A DNA stretch of 64,000 bases, taken from contig JADNYV010000038.1 in the NCBI GenBank assembly GCA_015501055.1, positions 186,001 through 250,000 on the forward strand, given 5' to 3'. The notes beneath the pieces are model-generated. The model had not been told where the DNA came from. It saw only the letters and a program-made list of their open reading frames with translations, and searched no databases. The position numbers were made by a program, and so were the translations under genes. Shown in pieces: positions 55,273-64,000 of the stretch. This DNA comes from Mucidula mucida. Lineage: Eukaryota; Basidiomycota; Agaricomycetes; Agaricales; Physalacriaceae. Position 1 is the first letter of the stretch; the number at the start of each line of letters is the position of its first letter.

Positions 55273-57801
55273 TTATTCCGATTCATCCACGAATATATCG
55301 GTGTAGTGCACAAGTATTGTATGAATAGCCTATCGGAACACATCAGTATCGAGCATCTGAAAGCCATCATTAGAAACAACGTACAGTGTTTTGAATGTTA
55401 CTGATTTCGCCTGGGCCTCCGTATGGTGAATTGGGGACCTGCATCACCTGGCCAAATAGCGAGGGTCCGAACACGATTGAGATATTCTGGGCACCCATAC
55501 TGTTTGTCGACTCATGTTGTATCACCCTATCTTATGACTTAGAACGCATACTCAACTCCGAAATTTAGACGCACTTATGCAGATGACCCAGCAGATATTT
55601 CAGCGTGGCGTAGTTCGGATCCGGAAGGTCATTGACCCGTTCGTGTAGTCGAATATGGCGTAACCGTTCAATGTCAATTTCTGTCAACAATACCCTTCAG
55701 TCAGCTTCACGGCAGAGAAATAGGCGAGCTTACGAGCAGCGTCCATGAATCCCGCCTGGAGAGAAGCTGTTATAAGCGGATTTGGAAGCTCTCGTAACCA
55801 CATCTTTATCACGCTTGTGACATTATTGATATCCGACGTCCATTCATTCGAGTCAAGATCAACTGAATCTAGATCTAAAGCAACACATTTCAGTCCTTGT
55901 AAGAAAACAGAATGACTAGGAGAGGAATGACCTTTATCCAGCTTCTGCTTCAGTGTTGCGACTTTGCTCGTCGTACCGCTGACTCGGTACAAGCCATGAG
56001 AATCGATACCGTGCCGCTCAATGGCGTCGCAGCATTTCTTCAATATGAGAGGTACGTCAACGTCATCCCGGGTCATTTGTTCGTTCAGGTCGACTCCGAA
56101 CGTCGGTCGACCTCTATCTGGCGAGGATGTGCCGTTCAAGTTGATAACATGATTACTTGGCTCGAGGGAGGATCTGGGGTATGTCGTTCCCGATTATATG
56201 ATGGCAATGGTGGTAAGAAACCTTCGTCAGCGGGACCGTCTCGTCGTGGGCCTTTCGGTGTTGCATTGCCGCGAGCATAGGCGTAATTTTGCATGAATGT
56301 CTTGAAGTCCCCTCTGTTATCGATAGACTCGATGGAGGCTTTCAGACCACGAGACAGTGTGTTCCCTGACATGAAGTAAGAACTCCGAATATCACACATT
56401 CAATCAACGGACCTTCTTCTCTTGGAGGTACAAGAGTCGATCCATCGCTCAAGACAATGCTTTCAAACAAAAATGCATACCGAGTAAGGTGGTACTGAGT
56501 ACCGAGGTCGATTTCGTCGGCGCATTCCTTCAAAGCCTGGACGAGGTGAACGCAGAGTGGCAAGAGTAATCGATAAACCTACGCGTAGTATTCGCGGTAG
56601 CTGAAAGTTATAGTACTCTTGCCTCATGGCCTGAGTGTCAGTGACGGCTTTGCGGAAGGCGTCTGATGCTGTCGACATTCGCGTTCGGATGTCATCCTCC
56701 TGCCGTTGAATCTGCTTCGGGTAAGCTTGTGGAAGTGTAGAAAGAAAACGAAGCACACATTTCCCGGATTCTTGCCTTTCAGCAGAAGACCACCTTTAGC
56801 TACCGCCTTGCCAATGACCCTCTTACCACCGACACCGCCTTGTCTAGCCTGAACAGAGTTATCTTTCAAGGATTCGCCCTCCTTCTGAAGAAGAACGCGT
56901 TCAAGTTCTTCTGATGTGAGGTCTAGTCGATTTTTGCTCTTTTCAGTGATGCCTTGAGACTCGATCAATGCTCGTTCATAGCGAGTGGCAAGATCTTTGG
57001 TCTACAATGTGATTAGGTCCACGTTCCAGAGAATGCTATGTGTGCGCACCTGCTTGCGGTTCTTATCAACCTCTTTCGAAAGGGTTACGAGCTCCTCGCT
57101 CATCTCGTTGAGACGTTGGGCAAATCGGAGTCTGTTCTCTGACATGAGCTCATGTATCCGCATAGACGACTGCCATGCCGTGACGAATGTTCTAGAGTCA
57201 TTATAAGATATTTATGCGGAGGTAAGAAGAAGAGGACGCACCCTGCCTTGCCGTCATTTAAAGAATAGACCTCTGCTGTTGAGCGCGAGAGCTTTTGTAA
57301 GCTTTTCCCATATTCTTCCTCGATGACCGCCCGTTTTTTTAGAAAAACTGAGGCTTCCTACAACGCGGTGAGATTAGAGCGCGACATTGAAGAAAACCAC
57401 ACTCGCCCTACATGACACCATGCTCTGTTTGATCCGGTCGAGTAGTAACGGTACGCCGCACTGGTTTGGATTAGCGCGCGCCACGTAAACTAGAAGGAAC
57501 GCACATCCATGTCACATAATACCCGTAGCACATTTCGTCAAAGGCGGGCTCGATGAGATTAACGGTTTCGGACACTGAATCGTGAGACTCGCTTATGACG
57601 GTCGATGTGTCCCGCCACTTGGACGATCATTCAGTTCCGAATTGACCGGGCCGGCGGAGAGTGGGCATGCGACGACGAGGCGGCGTCCTGCAGGTCTAGC
57701 GAGCGCATAGGCGGGCGAGTATAAGTAGTCGTCGCGGCAGTTGACTGGAAGTCGGAGTGGTCGGCGCCGTCCCATGCAGAGGAGTAGCCGTCGTCGGGCA
57801 T
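55273..57801 (-). CDS. RGD1: Rgd1-like F-BAR/RhoGAP protein (frameshifts near the N-terminus)
   Basis: These proteins bind curved membrane through F-BAR and switch off Rho GTPases in polarity and wall control. The start at 57801 gives MPDDGYSSAWDGADHSDFQ. The F-BAR part includes NLIEPAFDEMCYGYYVTWM, MRQEYYNFQLPRILR and LCVHLVQALKECADEIDLG. The RhoGAP part includes FGVDLNEQMTRDDVDVPLIL, HGLYRVSGTTSKVATLKQKL (Arg finger GxYRxSG), VIKMWLRELPNPLI and MGAQNISIVFGPSLFG. The end is YTDIFVDESE. Between the leader and WRDTSTVISESHDSV the frame changes twice near 57630-57660. Other exons I followed keep frame. Confidence 0.8.
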
Positions 57802-58134
57802 TCTAGGCGAGGCAAAGGCTGGCCAGCGGCTCAGCGTCGCAGTATGCTGAAATCGTAATTATCGTAACTCGCCAAAATGCGCCCTGCCACTCCGGCAGCG
57901 TTACCACGTGGCTGTGCTATTCTCATCTTTGCAACTATCTCTGTACCTTTTCTCAAGTTTTTGTCCCTCCCAGACAGTTCGTCCCACTGAACGACGTGGA
58001 AATGCTTGTGCACATGTTCTCCGCGTGTTTTATTATCGTGTCGAGTCATGCACATCGTGGTACATAATATAATAACTGCCGTCCCCTGTATCGAATATCG
58101 TCTCCTCCTCCCAACAAGTCTCCGCCCACCTACA

Positions 58135-59086
58135 ATGTCCCCCGAGTCTAAATCATACCCTGTTGCTGTGTACTGCGGCTCTTTATCTGGAACGCAACCA
58201 GCCTATGTCAACGCTGCCATCTGTTCGTAGGAATTCAGAAATGATTATCATTTGACTGATTATCCCCAGCGCTTGGAACCGCCTTGGCCAAAGCGAACAG
58301 ACGTCTTGTCTATGGCGGAGGCGTCAATGGAATCATGGGCGCCGTCTCCAAAGCAGTTCTTCAGAACGGTGGTCATGTAACTGGGGTTACTCCTACCGCT
58401 ATCGCTGCTGGTGGAGGCGAAGGCTCTAGTCGCAAAAAGCTCCAGGACCAGAAGGCTTGACTGATGATCAAAGGGCCAACGTGAGTCCTCGAGATTAGCC
58501 ATAGCCTCTCTAAACATGATGCAGATGGAAAGGGTAAGCGTACTTGAGATAATAATATCAAGCTGGACATATAAATAGATCGTCGTGAAATCCATGCACA
58601 ACGCAAGGTGGAAATGGCCATACACGCCGGTGGCTTTGTGGGTTTACCAGGTGGTTTTGGTACGCTAGAGGAGGTGAGTTCCGGTATCCAGATTTTCTAT
58701 TCGCTTGATGCTAACCGACATAGGTCATGGAAGTCACGACATGGACACAATTAGGCATTCACACAAAACGCAAGTACTCCCTTCCTCCCGCACTTACCCA
58801 CAGCTGAGTTTGACTTCTAGCCGTCGTGTTGGTCAACGTTCGAGGGTATTACGAGCCTGTGCGCCAAATGATCAAGCAGGGAATGCAGGATGGCTTCATC
58901 ACGGCCATTAACGAACACATAATCACTTTCGTGGATGGGCCGTCATCCATTACAGAGCACGATGACTTTGATTGGGGCCTTGCTACTCTAGAAGCTTTAG
59001 ACGCGTGGAAATGGGAGGGCGGTAAACCTTTATTCAACTGGTCGCAGCCTGGCGCATCAGAGGGTGAAAAGCTTAAGGCCACTTGA
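58135..59086 (+). CDS. LOG-family phosphoribohydrolase (two frameshifts)
   Basis: LOG proteins release cytokinin bases from nucleoside monophosphates, or act as general nucleotide phosphoribohydrolases; older annotations call them lysine decarboxylases. MSPESKSYPVAVYCGSLSG, ANRRLVYGGGVNGIMGAVSK and the diagnostic motif LPGGFGTLEE are present, then VMEVTTWTQLGIHTKPVVLV. The frame breaks near 58455 (after KLQDQ; EGLTDDQRAN is in the next frame) and near 58595 (MHNA versus RKVEMAIHAGGF). Each is compatible with one lost base in a short run. The C-terminal 90 residues are clean. Whether this fungus makes cytokinins cannot be said. Confidence 0.75.
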
Positions 59087-59508
59087 CTATAGCTTGTACC
59101 CATTTTCTAGAGTGATGCGCAATAGAGACATGAGCTCGAGTTTTGTTTTGGGAGGCCGATCGCCTTACTTAGGGCCTAGCGCGCCGCCGACGCTTGCCTA
59201 ATTCAGATGTCACCGCCAAGTCTTCTTTGGTTGGCGGGTTGCCGTGATAGCGACAAGCCGACAGGAGGAACGAGAGCCACATTATAAGAGGATAAGATAA
59301 GCCTTAGGTGGCGGCGTGAGCAAGACAAGCATGGCATAAATAGTATGTCATGACAGCTAGCTGGCTTAGCCACGCGACACAGATACTTTGGGGGCTTGGA
59401 ATAGTCTTCCCCACAGTCTCTCTTGTCTCCCGCTGCCATTCTCCTCATTATTTCTGCGCTATTTCCCGCCCTCCATTGTAACTGCACCCATATAGTGTTG
59501 ATGGCCTG
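59087..59508. other. Intergenic, no gene seen
   Basis: 422 bp between the LOG-family gene and the inverted-repeat element. Nothing was recognised. Confidence 0.4.
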
Positions 59509-60451
59509 TTCTGTTAGCGACTGACTATAGCCACGAGACTAAACCAGGTACCACAGCAAGAACTAAGGAAGAAAGTGTTTGTGTTCGTAGAACTAGGCTA
59601 GGCCAGGTGTATAAACGAGATCGGAACTAAAGTACAATGATACTACACTACTGCTTATATACTAGTAAGCCTGTTATGAATTGCCATATTTTCACACTTT
59701 CACATCTTATCATATCTTATCGGGGGCCTTGTCTTATCAACCAACGGACTGTTTCATCATCTGTTTCGTCACCGATCACACTCCTGTTCATTACCAAAGC
59801 CGTACTCATGTCGGACACACACCTAACACATGGATGACATCATACATGCCGATACCTCATGGATTCCCCATTGTATACACACCACCGACACTCGTAGCAC
59901 ACATGGTCGTTTCAGTATTACTGTAGTGTTTCGACCGCAAATTCACATAACGGGTCACGGGGGTCTTTGAAGTGAAGCTATATATACATCATAACGGGTC
60001 ACGGACCACTTTGGTCAGGCACGAGCCTCCAAATAAGGAAATTTCAGGTCCCGCTATAAGCGGAACTGTCCAAAAAAGGCAATTTAAGGGTCTGTGAAGC
60101 TGTTCGCTGTAACTTCAGACCATAATGGGTCACAGGCTGTGAAGTTACGGTCGAAACGCTACAGTATTACTTACATGCAGTTACCACTCGTATTCAATGG
60201 TTTTACGGACTAGTAGCATACAACACTGGGTCAAGGGCGTGGAGGTATCCCTAGCGGAAACACATATGGACAAGGAGTCCCAAACACAGGCTTACTAGTA
60301 TATAAGCAGTAGTGTAGTATCATTGTACTTTAGTTCCGATCTCGTTTATACACCTGGCCTAGCCTAGTCTTACAAACGCAAATGTTTTCTTCCTTAGTTC
60401 TTGCTGTGGTACCTGGTTTAGTCTCGTGGCTATAGTCAGTCGCTAACAGAA
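59509..60451. mobile_element. 943-bp non-coding element with 166-bp terminal inverted repeats
   Basis: The arm at 59509-59674 (starting TTCTGTTAGCGACTG) is the inverted repeat of 60286-60451. The two are of equal length and nearly identical except for a cluster of mismatches around 59574-59600. The interior has no transposase frame. I see no clear target-site duplication. This could be a non-autonomous (MITE or foldback-like) element, or two inverted solo fragments of another repeat. It contains a second, smaller inverted-repeat element. Confidence 0.8.
59921..60164. mobile_element. 244-bp MITE-like element nested in the larger one
   Basis: The ends CTGTAGTGTTTCGACCG and CGGTCGAAACGCTACAG are imperfect inverted repeats of about 27 bp. 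They are flanked by TA at 59919-59920 and 60165-60166. The extended flanks ATTA and TATT would also fit a 3-bp ATT duplication. The interior carries three same-orientation copies of CATAAYGGGTCACRG at 59946, 59990 and 60121. No coding capacity. Confidence 0.75.
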
Positions 60452-61039
60452 GATCGTAATTATTTTCTACCACCTATTACACATCCCTGATTGTTGATCA
60501 GCACTTCGCTGTTTGATCATCGCACATTCCCCCATCCCTTTCCTGTTTACAGATCAACGGATCCCTAATTCCAGTGTACATACATGTGTATTGGTCCCAG
60601 TAGCGCCGGCTAACAGTTAGAGATCACTGCCTCGGGTGCTGGAAGTAGCCGCTCTCACAAGAACGAACTTTTGGCAGTTGCACTTCAGTGGGCGCTGTTT
60701 ACGGGTCAAACCCCGTTCCCAGGAAAACTTCGGCTTACCTCACACCAGAGGGACGTCGGCTGGGCAATTGCGAACTTGTGACGAGCTCTTGGGCTCCGTA
60801 GACACGTAGTCAGTAGTCGGTAAAATAGTGTAGACAGTTACGATACCTACCTACTTTACTTACATTACGATACACACCATCATTCCCCAACCTACCAAGT
60901 CCTGGATTCTATCTCAGATCTAGGCGACTCCTCCCTATTCATCCAAACCTCTATTCCCTCACCCGTTTCATCAAGATCCGCATCTCCCATATCCCCACTT
61001 TCACCCTTTCACTCTCTGATCCTATCACCTCGATTCATC
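60452..61039. other. 5' region of the Ty3 element (LTR/leader, boundaries not defined)
   Basis: The 588 bp before Gag should contain the 5' LTR end, primer-binding site and leader. TGGTCCCAGTAGCGCC near 60594 is a possible primer-binding site because such sites often start TGG. The 3' LTR is outside the window, so no LTR can be proved. Confidence 0.4.
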
Positions 61040-61969
61040 ATGTCCAACGAAGCACCCGAAACCGCTCCTCACACACCCGCTCATCATGCCGATGTCGAAA
61101 TCAAAGGCCGATCCCTTGTCAACAAGCCTTATGACTATGACGGGGATAAGTCCAAGTACAAGAGCTGGTGGCGATCGATGTTCACATATATCCGCGACAA
61201 GAAGAACAACCTCACATCTGACTCCGAAAGGATCGATGTTGTTCTTTCCTATATCCGAGGAGATCACGTAGATGCATGGGTCCAGAACTACTCGGACCAG
61301 AACTTTGACGAGGAAGAAGAGGAATGGACAGTCTCTTGGACGGAGTTCAAAGAAGACCTGAAGGAGCGATTTGTGGATTCCAACCTCGCGCGAGATGCGC
61401 AAGACCAGATCGAGCGGTTGCGCCAGGGGCAAGACACCGCTCAAGACTTCTTCCAGAAGTTCGAGGTCCTGCTCACTCAGGCAGGATACTCAAAGGATGA
61501 CGCATTCGTCGTACGACTTCTCGAGACCAATGTCAACGAGAAGATCATCGACCAGATCTATGGCAGCCGAGACGGGTTGCCAGAGAAGTACAAGGATTGG
61601 AAGGCACAGATCCTTCAGATTGATCAGCTATGGAGAAGGCGGGCGGCGAGCAAGAGGTCCGGCATGCAGTCCCGGCCTCAAGCTCCGCAGGTGGCTACAT
61701 CGAGAGCTAATCCTACGAACCCACCTCCAACGCCGATCACACGACGAGATGCTACCGGTGTTACCTATGGAGGAGCCGGCAGGCCGATGGACATCAACAA
61801 CGCACGTCGAAGAGGACTTTGCTTCAGCTGTGGCGAACACGGCCACGTCAGCAGGTTCTGTCCGAAGAAAGGTCGACCCCAGACGATTCGGGGTTTATGG
61901 ACCGAGATGAATGACGAGGAGAAGAAGAAGCTGGCCGAAGAGTTGGGTTTTGCGAAGCTCCCGCAGTAG
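61040..61969 (+). CDS. Gag of a Ty3-type LTR retrotransposon
   Basis: 309 residues, intact. It begins MSNEAPETAPHTPAHHADVE and has a retrotransposon Gag helical core (KYKSWWRSMFTYIRDKK, IDVVLSYIRGDHVDAWVQN, WTEFKEDLKERF, QDFFQKFEVLLTQAGY). One CCHC zinc knuckle follows (CFSCGEHGHVSRFC), then the end KLPQ-stop. Gag packages element RNA into virus-like particles in the cytoplasm. The Pol frame is -1 relative to Gag and already open from 61915, overlapping it by 55 nt, as expected for frameshift expression. Confidence 0.9.
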   Translation: MSNEAPETAPHTPAHHADVEIKGRSLVNKPYDYDGDKSKYKSWWRSMFTYIRDKKNNLTSDSERIDVVLSYIRGDHVDAWVQNYSDQNFDEEEEEWTVSWTEFKEDLKERFVDSNLARDAQDQIERLRQGQDTAQDFFQKFEVLLTQAGYSKDDAFVVRLLETNVNEKIIDQIYGSRDGLPEKYKDWKAQILQIDQLWRRRAASKRSGMQSRPQAPQVATSRANPTNPPPTPITRRDATGVTYGGAGRPMDINNARRRGLCFSCGEHGHVSRFCPKKGRPQTIRGLWTEMNDEEKKKLAEELGFAKLPQ

Positions 61970-64000
61970 ACGCAGTCCTGCCGGAGCAGTCATCAAGGAA
62001 AGGGTCGTCAGATGCAGAATCTATTTACAGTACGGGTACTAAAACATCTAAAATATCATCGACGACTTTACCACCAAAACCTGCGAAAGAAAGATTTGAG
62101 CCAAATACGCCCGAGTGGATCGCACAACGGCTAAGAGAGGATGACGTGTCGAGAGCAGTGGGAATTTTGAGAGCATGGATGCCGGAGCGGAGAGAGAGAG
62201 AAGCGACGGAGGAGAAGGTGATGGCGATCAGAGTGTTGACAAAGGAAGCCGCGGTGGAAGTTGTGACGGAGTTGAAAAAGTCGAGGAAGTACATCCGGGG
62301 AACAAAGGGGCAGGACATGAAACTCCGAGTAACCATAGAGAGCGTACACACAGGCTCTGAATGGGAAACGAGTGCCCTTCTTGACAGTGGAGCAACGGGT
62401 TCTTGTGTCAATAAAGAATTCGTTGAGAAGAACGGACTCCCAATCAAGGAGTTACCGGTCAAGCTCCCTGTCTACAATGCGGATGGAACCCTAAATGAGG
62501 GAGGAGCAATCAAAGGTTTTGTGGAGGTCCGGATGAAGATTGGTGATCACGCCAAAAAGATCAAGTTGGCCATCACCAATCTTGGCAAAACAAGTATCTT
62601 TTTGGGGCTAGATTGGCTACGATATCACAACCCCACGATCAACTGGACGGAATCCACGTTGACTTTTGATTGATGCCCAGACCGCTGCGGCTATCTACCC
62701 GAGTATGACTTACCAGAAGATGAAGGAGAAGATGTAGAAGAGAAACTGGAGGAGGGAGAACAGTTGTTTTGGATGGACTGGGACAACTATCGCAAAAGTG
62801 GTGAAAAGCTGAGATCACAACAGCCTTCATCCGCTGCTGCACCTTACATCGAGGAATTTTCCGATGTATTCAGCAAGGCGGACTTTGACAAGTTACCGGA
62901 GCGAAGACCCTGGGATCACGCGATAGAACTTACGCCTGGTTCCAAACCGGTTGACTGCAAGGTTTATCCCCTTAGTCCATCCAAGCAGAAGGCGTTAGAT
63001 GAGTTCCTGGAAGAAAACATACGGACGGGACGTATACGGCCATCAATTTCACCTATGGCATCACCCTTCTTCTTTGTCAAAAAGAAGGACGGAAGCCTTC
63101 GGCCAGTACAGGATTATTGGAAGTTGAACAACATGACAATCAAAAACCGATATCCCTTGCCGTTGATCCAGGAGCTTATCGACAAGTTGAAGGGAGCGAC
63201 ATGGTTTACAAAGATGGATGTCCGATGGGGTTATTAGACAATATACTTATCTTTACGAACACGTTGGAAGAACACAGGCACATTGTACGACAAGTACTAG
63301 AGATACTACGAGTAAATAAGTTGTATTTAAAGCCTGAGAAATGTAGTTTCAAAGCACACAAAGTAGACTACTTAGGGGTGATTGTTGGAGGAGGAGAAGT
63401 GAAGATGGATCCGGCAAAAGTGGCCGTAGTGAAGGAATGGAAGGAGCCGACGAAGAAGAAGGAAGTACAGTCATTCCTGGGCTTCTGCAACTTTTACCGA
63501 CATTTCATCCGGGGATTTGCGGGAGTAGCGAAGCCATTGACATCGCTAACCGGGAAGGGTGAGTGGGTTTGGGGCATGAAGCAGCACAAGGCGTTTGAGC
63601 AGTTGAAACGGAGGATGACGGAAGAACCCGTTCTGATTGTACCACGCGACAACGGCAAGTTTTAAGTCGAGGCGGACTCCTCAAACTATGCGAACGGGGC
63701 AGTTCTTTCCCAGTTTGTTGACAGAAAATGGGGACCAGTAACTTTTCGGTCTCGCGCGCTGAACAAAGTGGAGCGCAATTATGAGATCTACGACAAAGAG
63801 ATGATGGCTATTATGGACTCGATCAATGACTGGCAGCAATATCTCCTTGGCGCTAAGGAGACAGTGGAGGTTTTCACCGATCATCAAAACCTTCAGTACT
63901 TCAGGAAGCCGCAGAAGTTGAACCGGAGGCAGGCATGATGGGTTACGGAGTTGGCGGAATATAACATACAGATGATTCATAAGCCAGGCAGGACAATGGG
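61970..64000 (+). pseudogene. Damaged Pol of the Ty3-type element (cut by the window edge)
   Basis: Order: aspartic protease with the LLDSGATG motif (about 62375-62665), reverse transcriptase (about 62860-63560), then RNase H (from about 63666 with VEADSSNYANGAVLSQ). Integrase would lie beyond the edge. Breaks seen: a TGA at 62671-62673, an internal RT deletion with frame change at about 63233-63237, a TAA at 63663-63665 and a TGA at 63936-63938. The deletion removes the central RT block between the MDV strand and the YxDD region, and the remaining motif reads LLDN. The copy cannot be autonomous. Confidence 0.85.

Noticed and set aside
61915..61969. A defined programmed frameshift site between Gag and Pol
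   Set aside because: The -1 overlap is real, but I see no standard slippery heptamer or pseudoknot that I can support, so only the overlap is reported.

Overview
This window is nuclear DNA of a filamentous basidiomycete, most likely an Agaricomycete. Genes are split by many 45-65 nt GT-AG introns with CTRAY-like branch points. The gene families are fungal: Sir2, Doa10, Yju2, Sds3, Rrg7 and F-BAR/RhoGAP proteins, sedolisin, PL1 pectate lyases and basidiomycete F-box proteins. A Ty3-type element with a Gag CCHC knuckle lies at the right edge. No operons, CRISPR arrays or bacterial signals are present.

Layout. 0-5 kb: end of an unknown gene, a degenerate kinase-like gene divergent from a DUF6593-like gene, and a four-exon F-box gene. 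5-8.2 kb: two tandem PL1 pectate lyases, the upstream-coordinate copy badly broken. 8.5-13 kb: a perfect 36-bp hairpin, an EXPERA membrane protein, an intron-containing tRNA-Tyr, an intact dienelactone hydrolase (DLH) and an SDR. 13-15.3 kb holds nothing I can call. 15.3-19.8 kb: a 97-aa protein divergent from an Rrg7-like nuclease-fold protein, an SDR and two unknowns. 20-26.5 kb: a sirtuin, a Tpt1-fold protein lacking its catalytic residues, and argininosuccinate synthase. 27-30.6 kb: an SDR with a broken last exon, a dead F-box copy and an uncertain gene. 30.9-40.3 kb: Doa10, Yju2 and a sedolisin. 41.2-48.4 kb is rich in duplicates: F-box copy, kinase copy, DUF6593-like copy and two DLH copies. 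48.9-59.1 kb: Sds3, a third DUF6593-like copy, a small secreted protein, divergent histones H3/H4, an F-box protein, an Rgd1-like F-BAR/RhoGAP and a LOG-family protein. 59.5-64 kb: nested inverted-repeat elements, then a damaged Ty3 element running off the edge.

Two themes cut across the window. First, five families are present more than once (kinase-like x2, DUF6593-like x3, DLH x3, the 28/42 kb F-box pair, PL1 x2), which points to local segmental duplication. Second, many genes carry single-base losses, mostly in homopolymers. They occur even in YJU2, which is essential in yeast, so consensus errors are a serious alternative to pseudogenisation. The Ty3 element instead carries stops that C-to-T changes would explain, plus an internal deletion. 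I see no gene cluster that behaves as one pathway; the most system-like feature is the repeated pairing of a degenerate kinase-like gene with a DUF6593-like gene.
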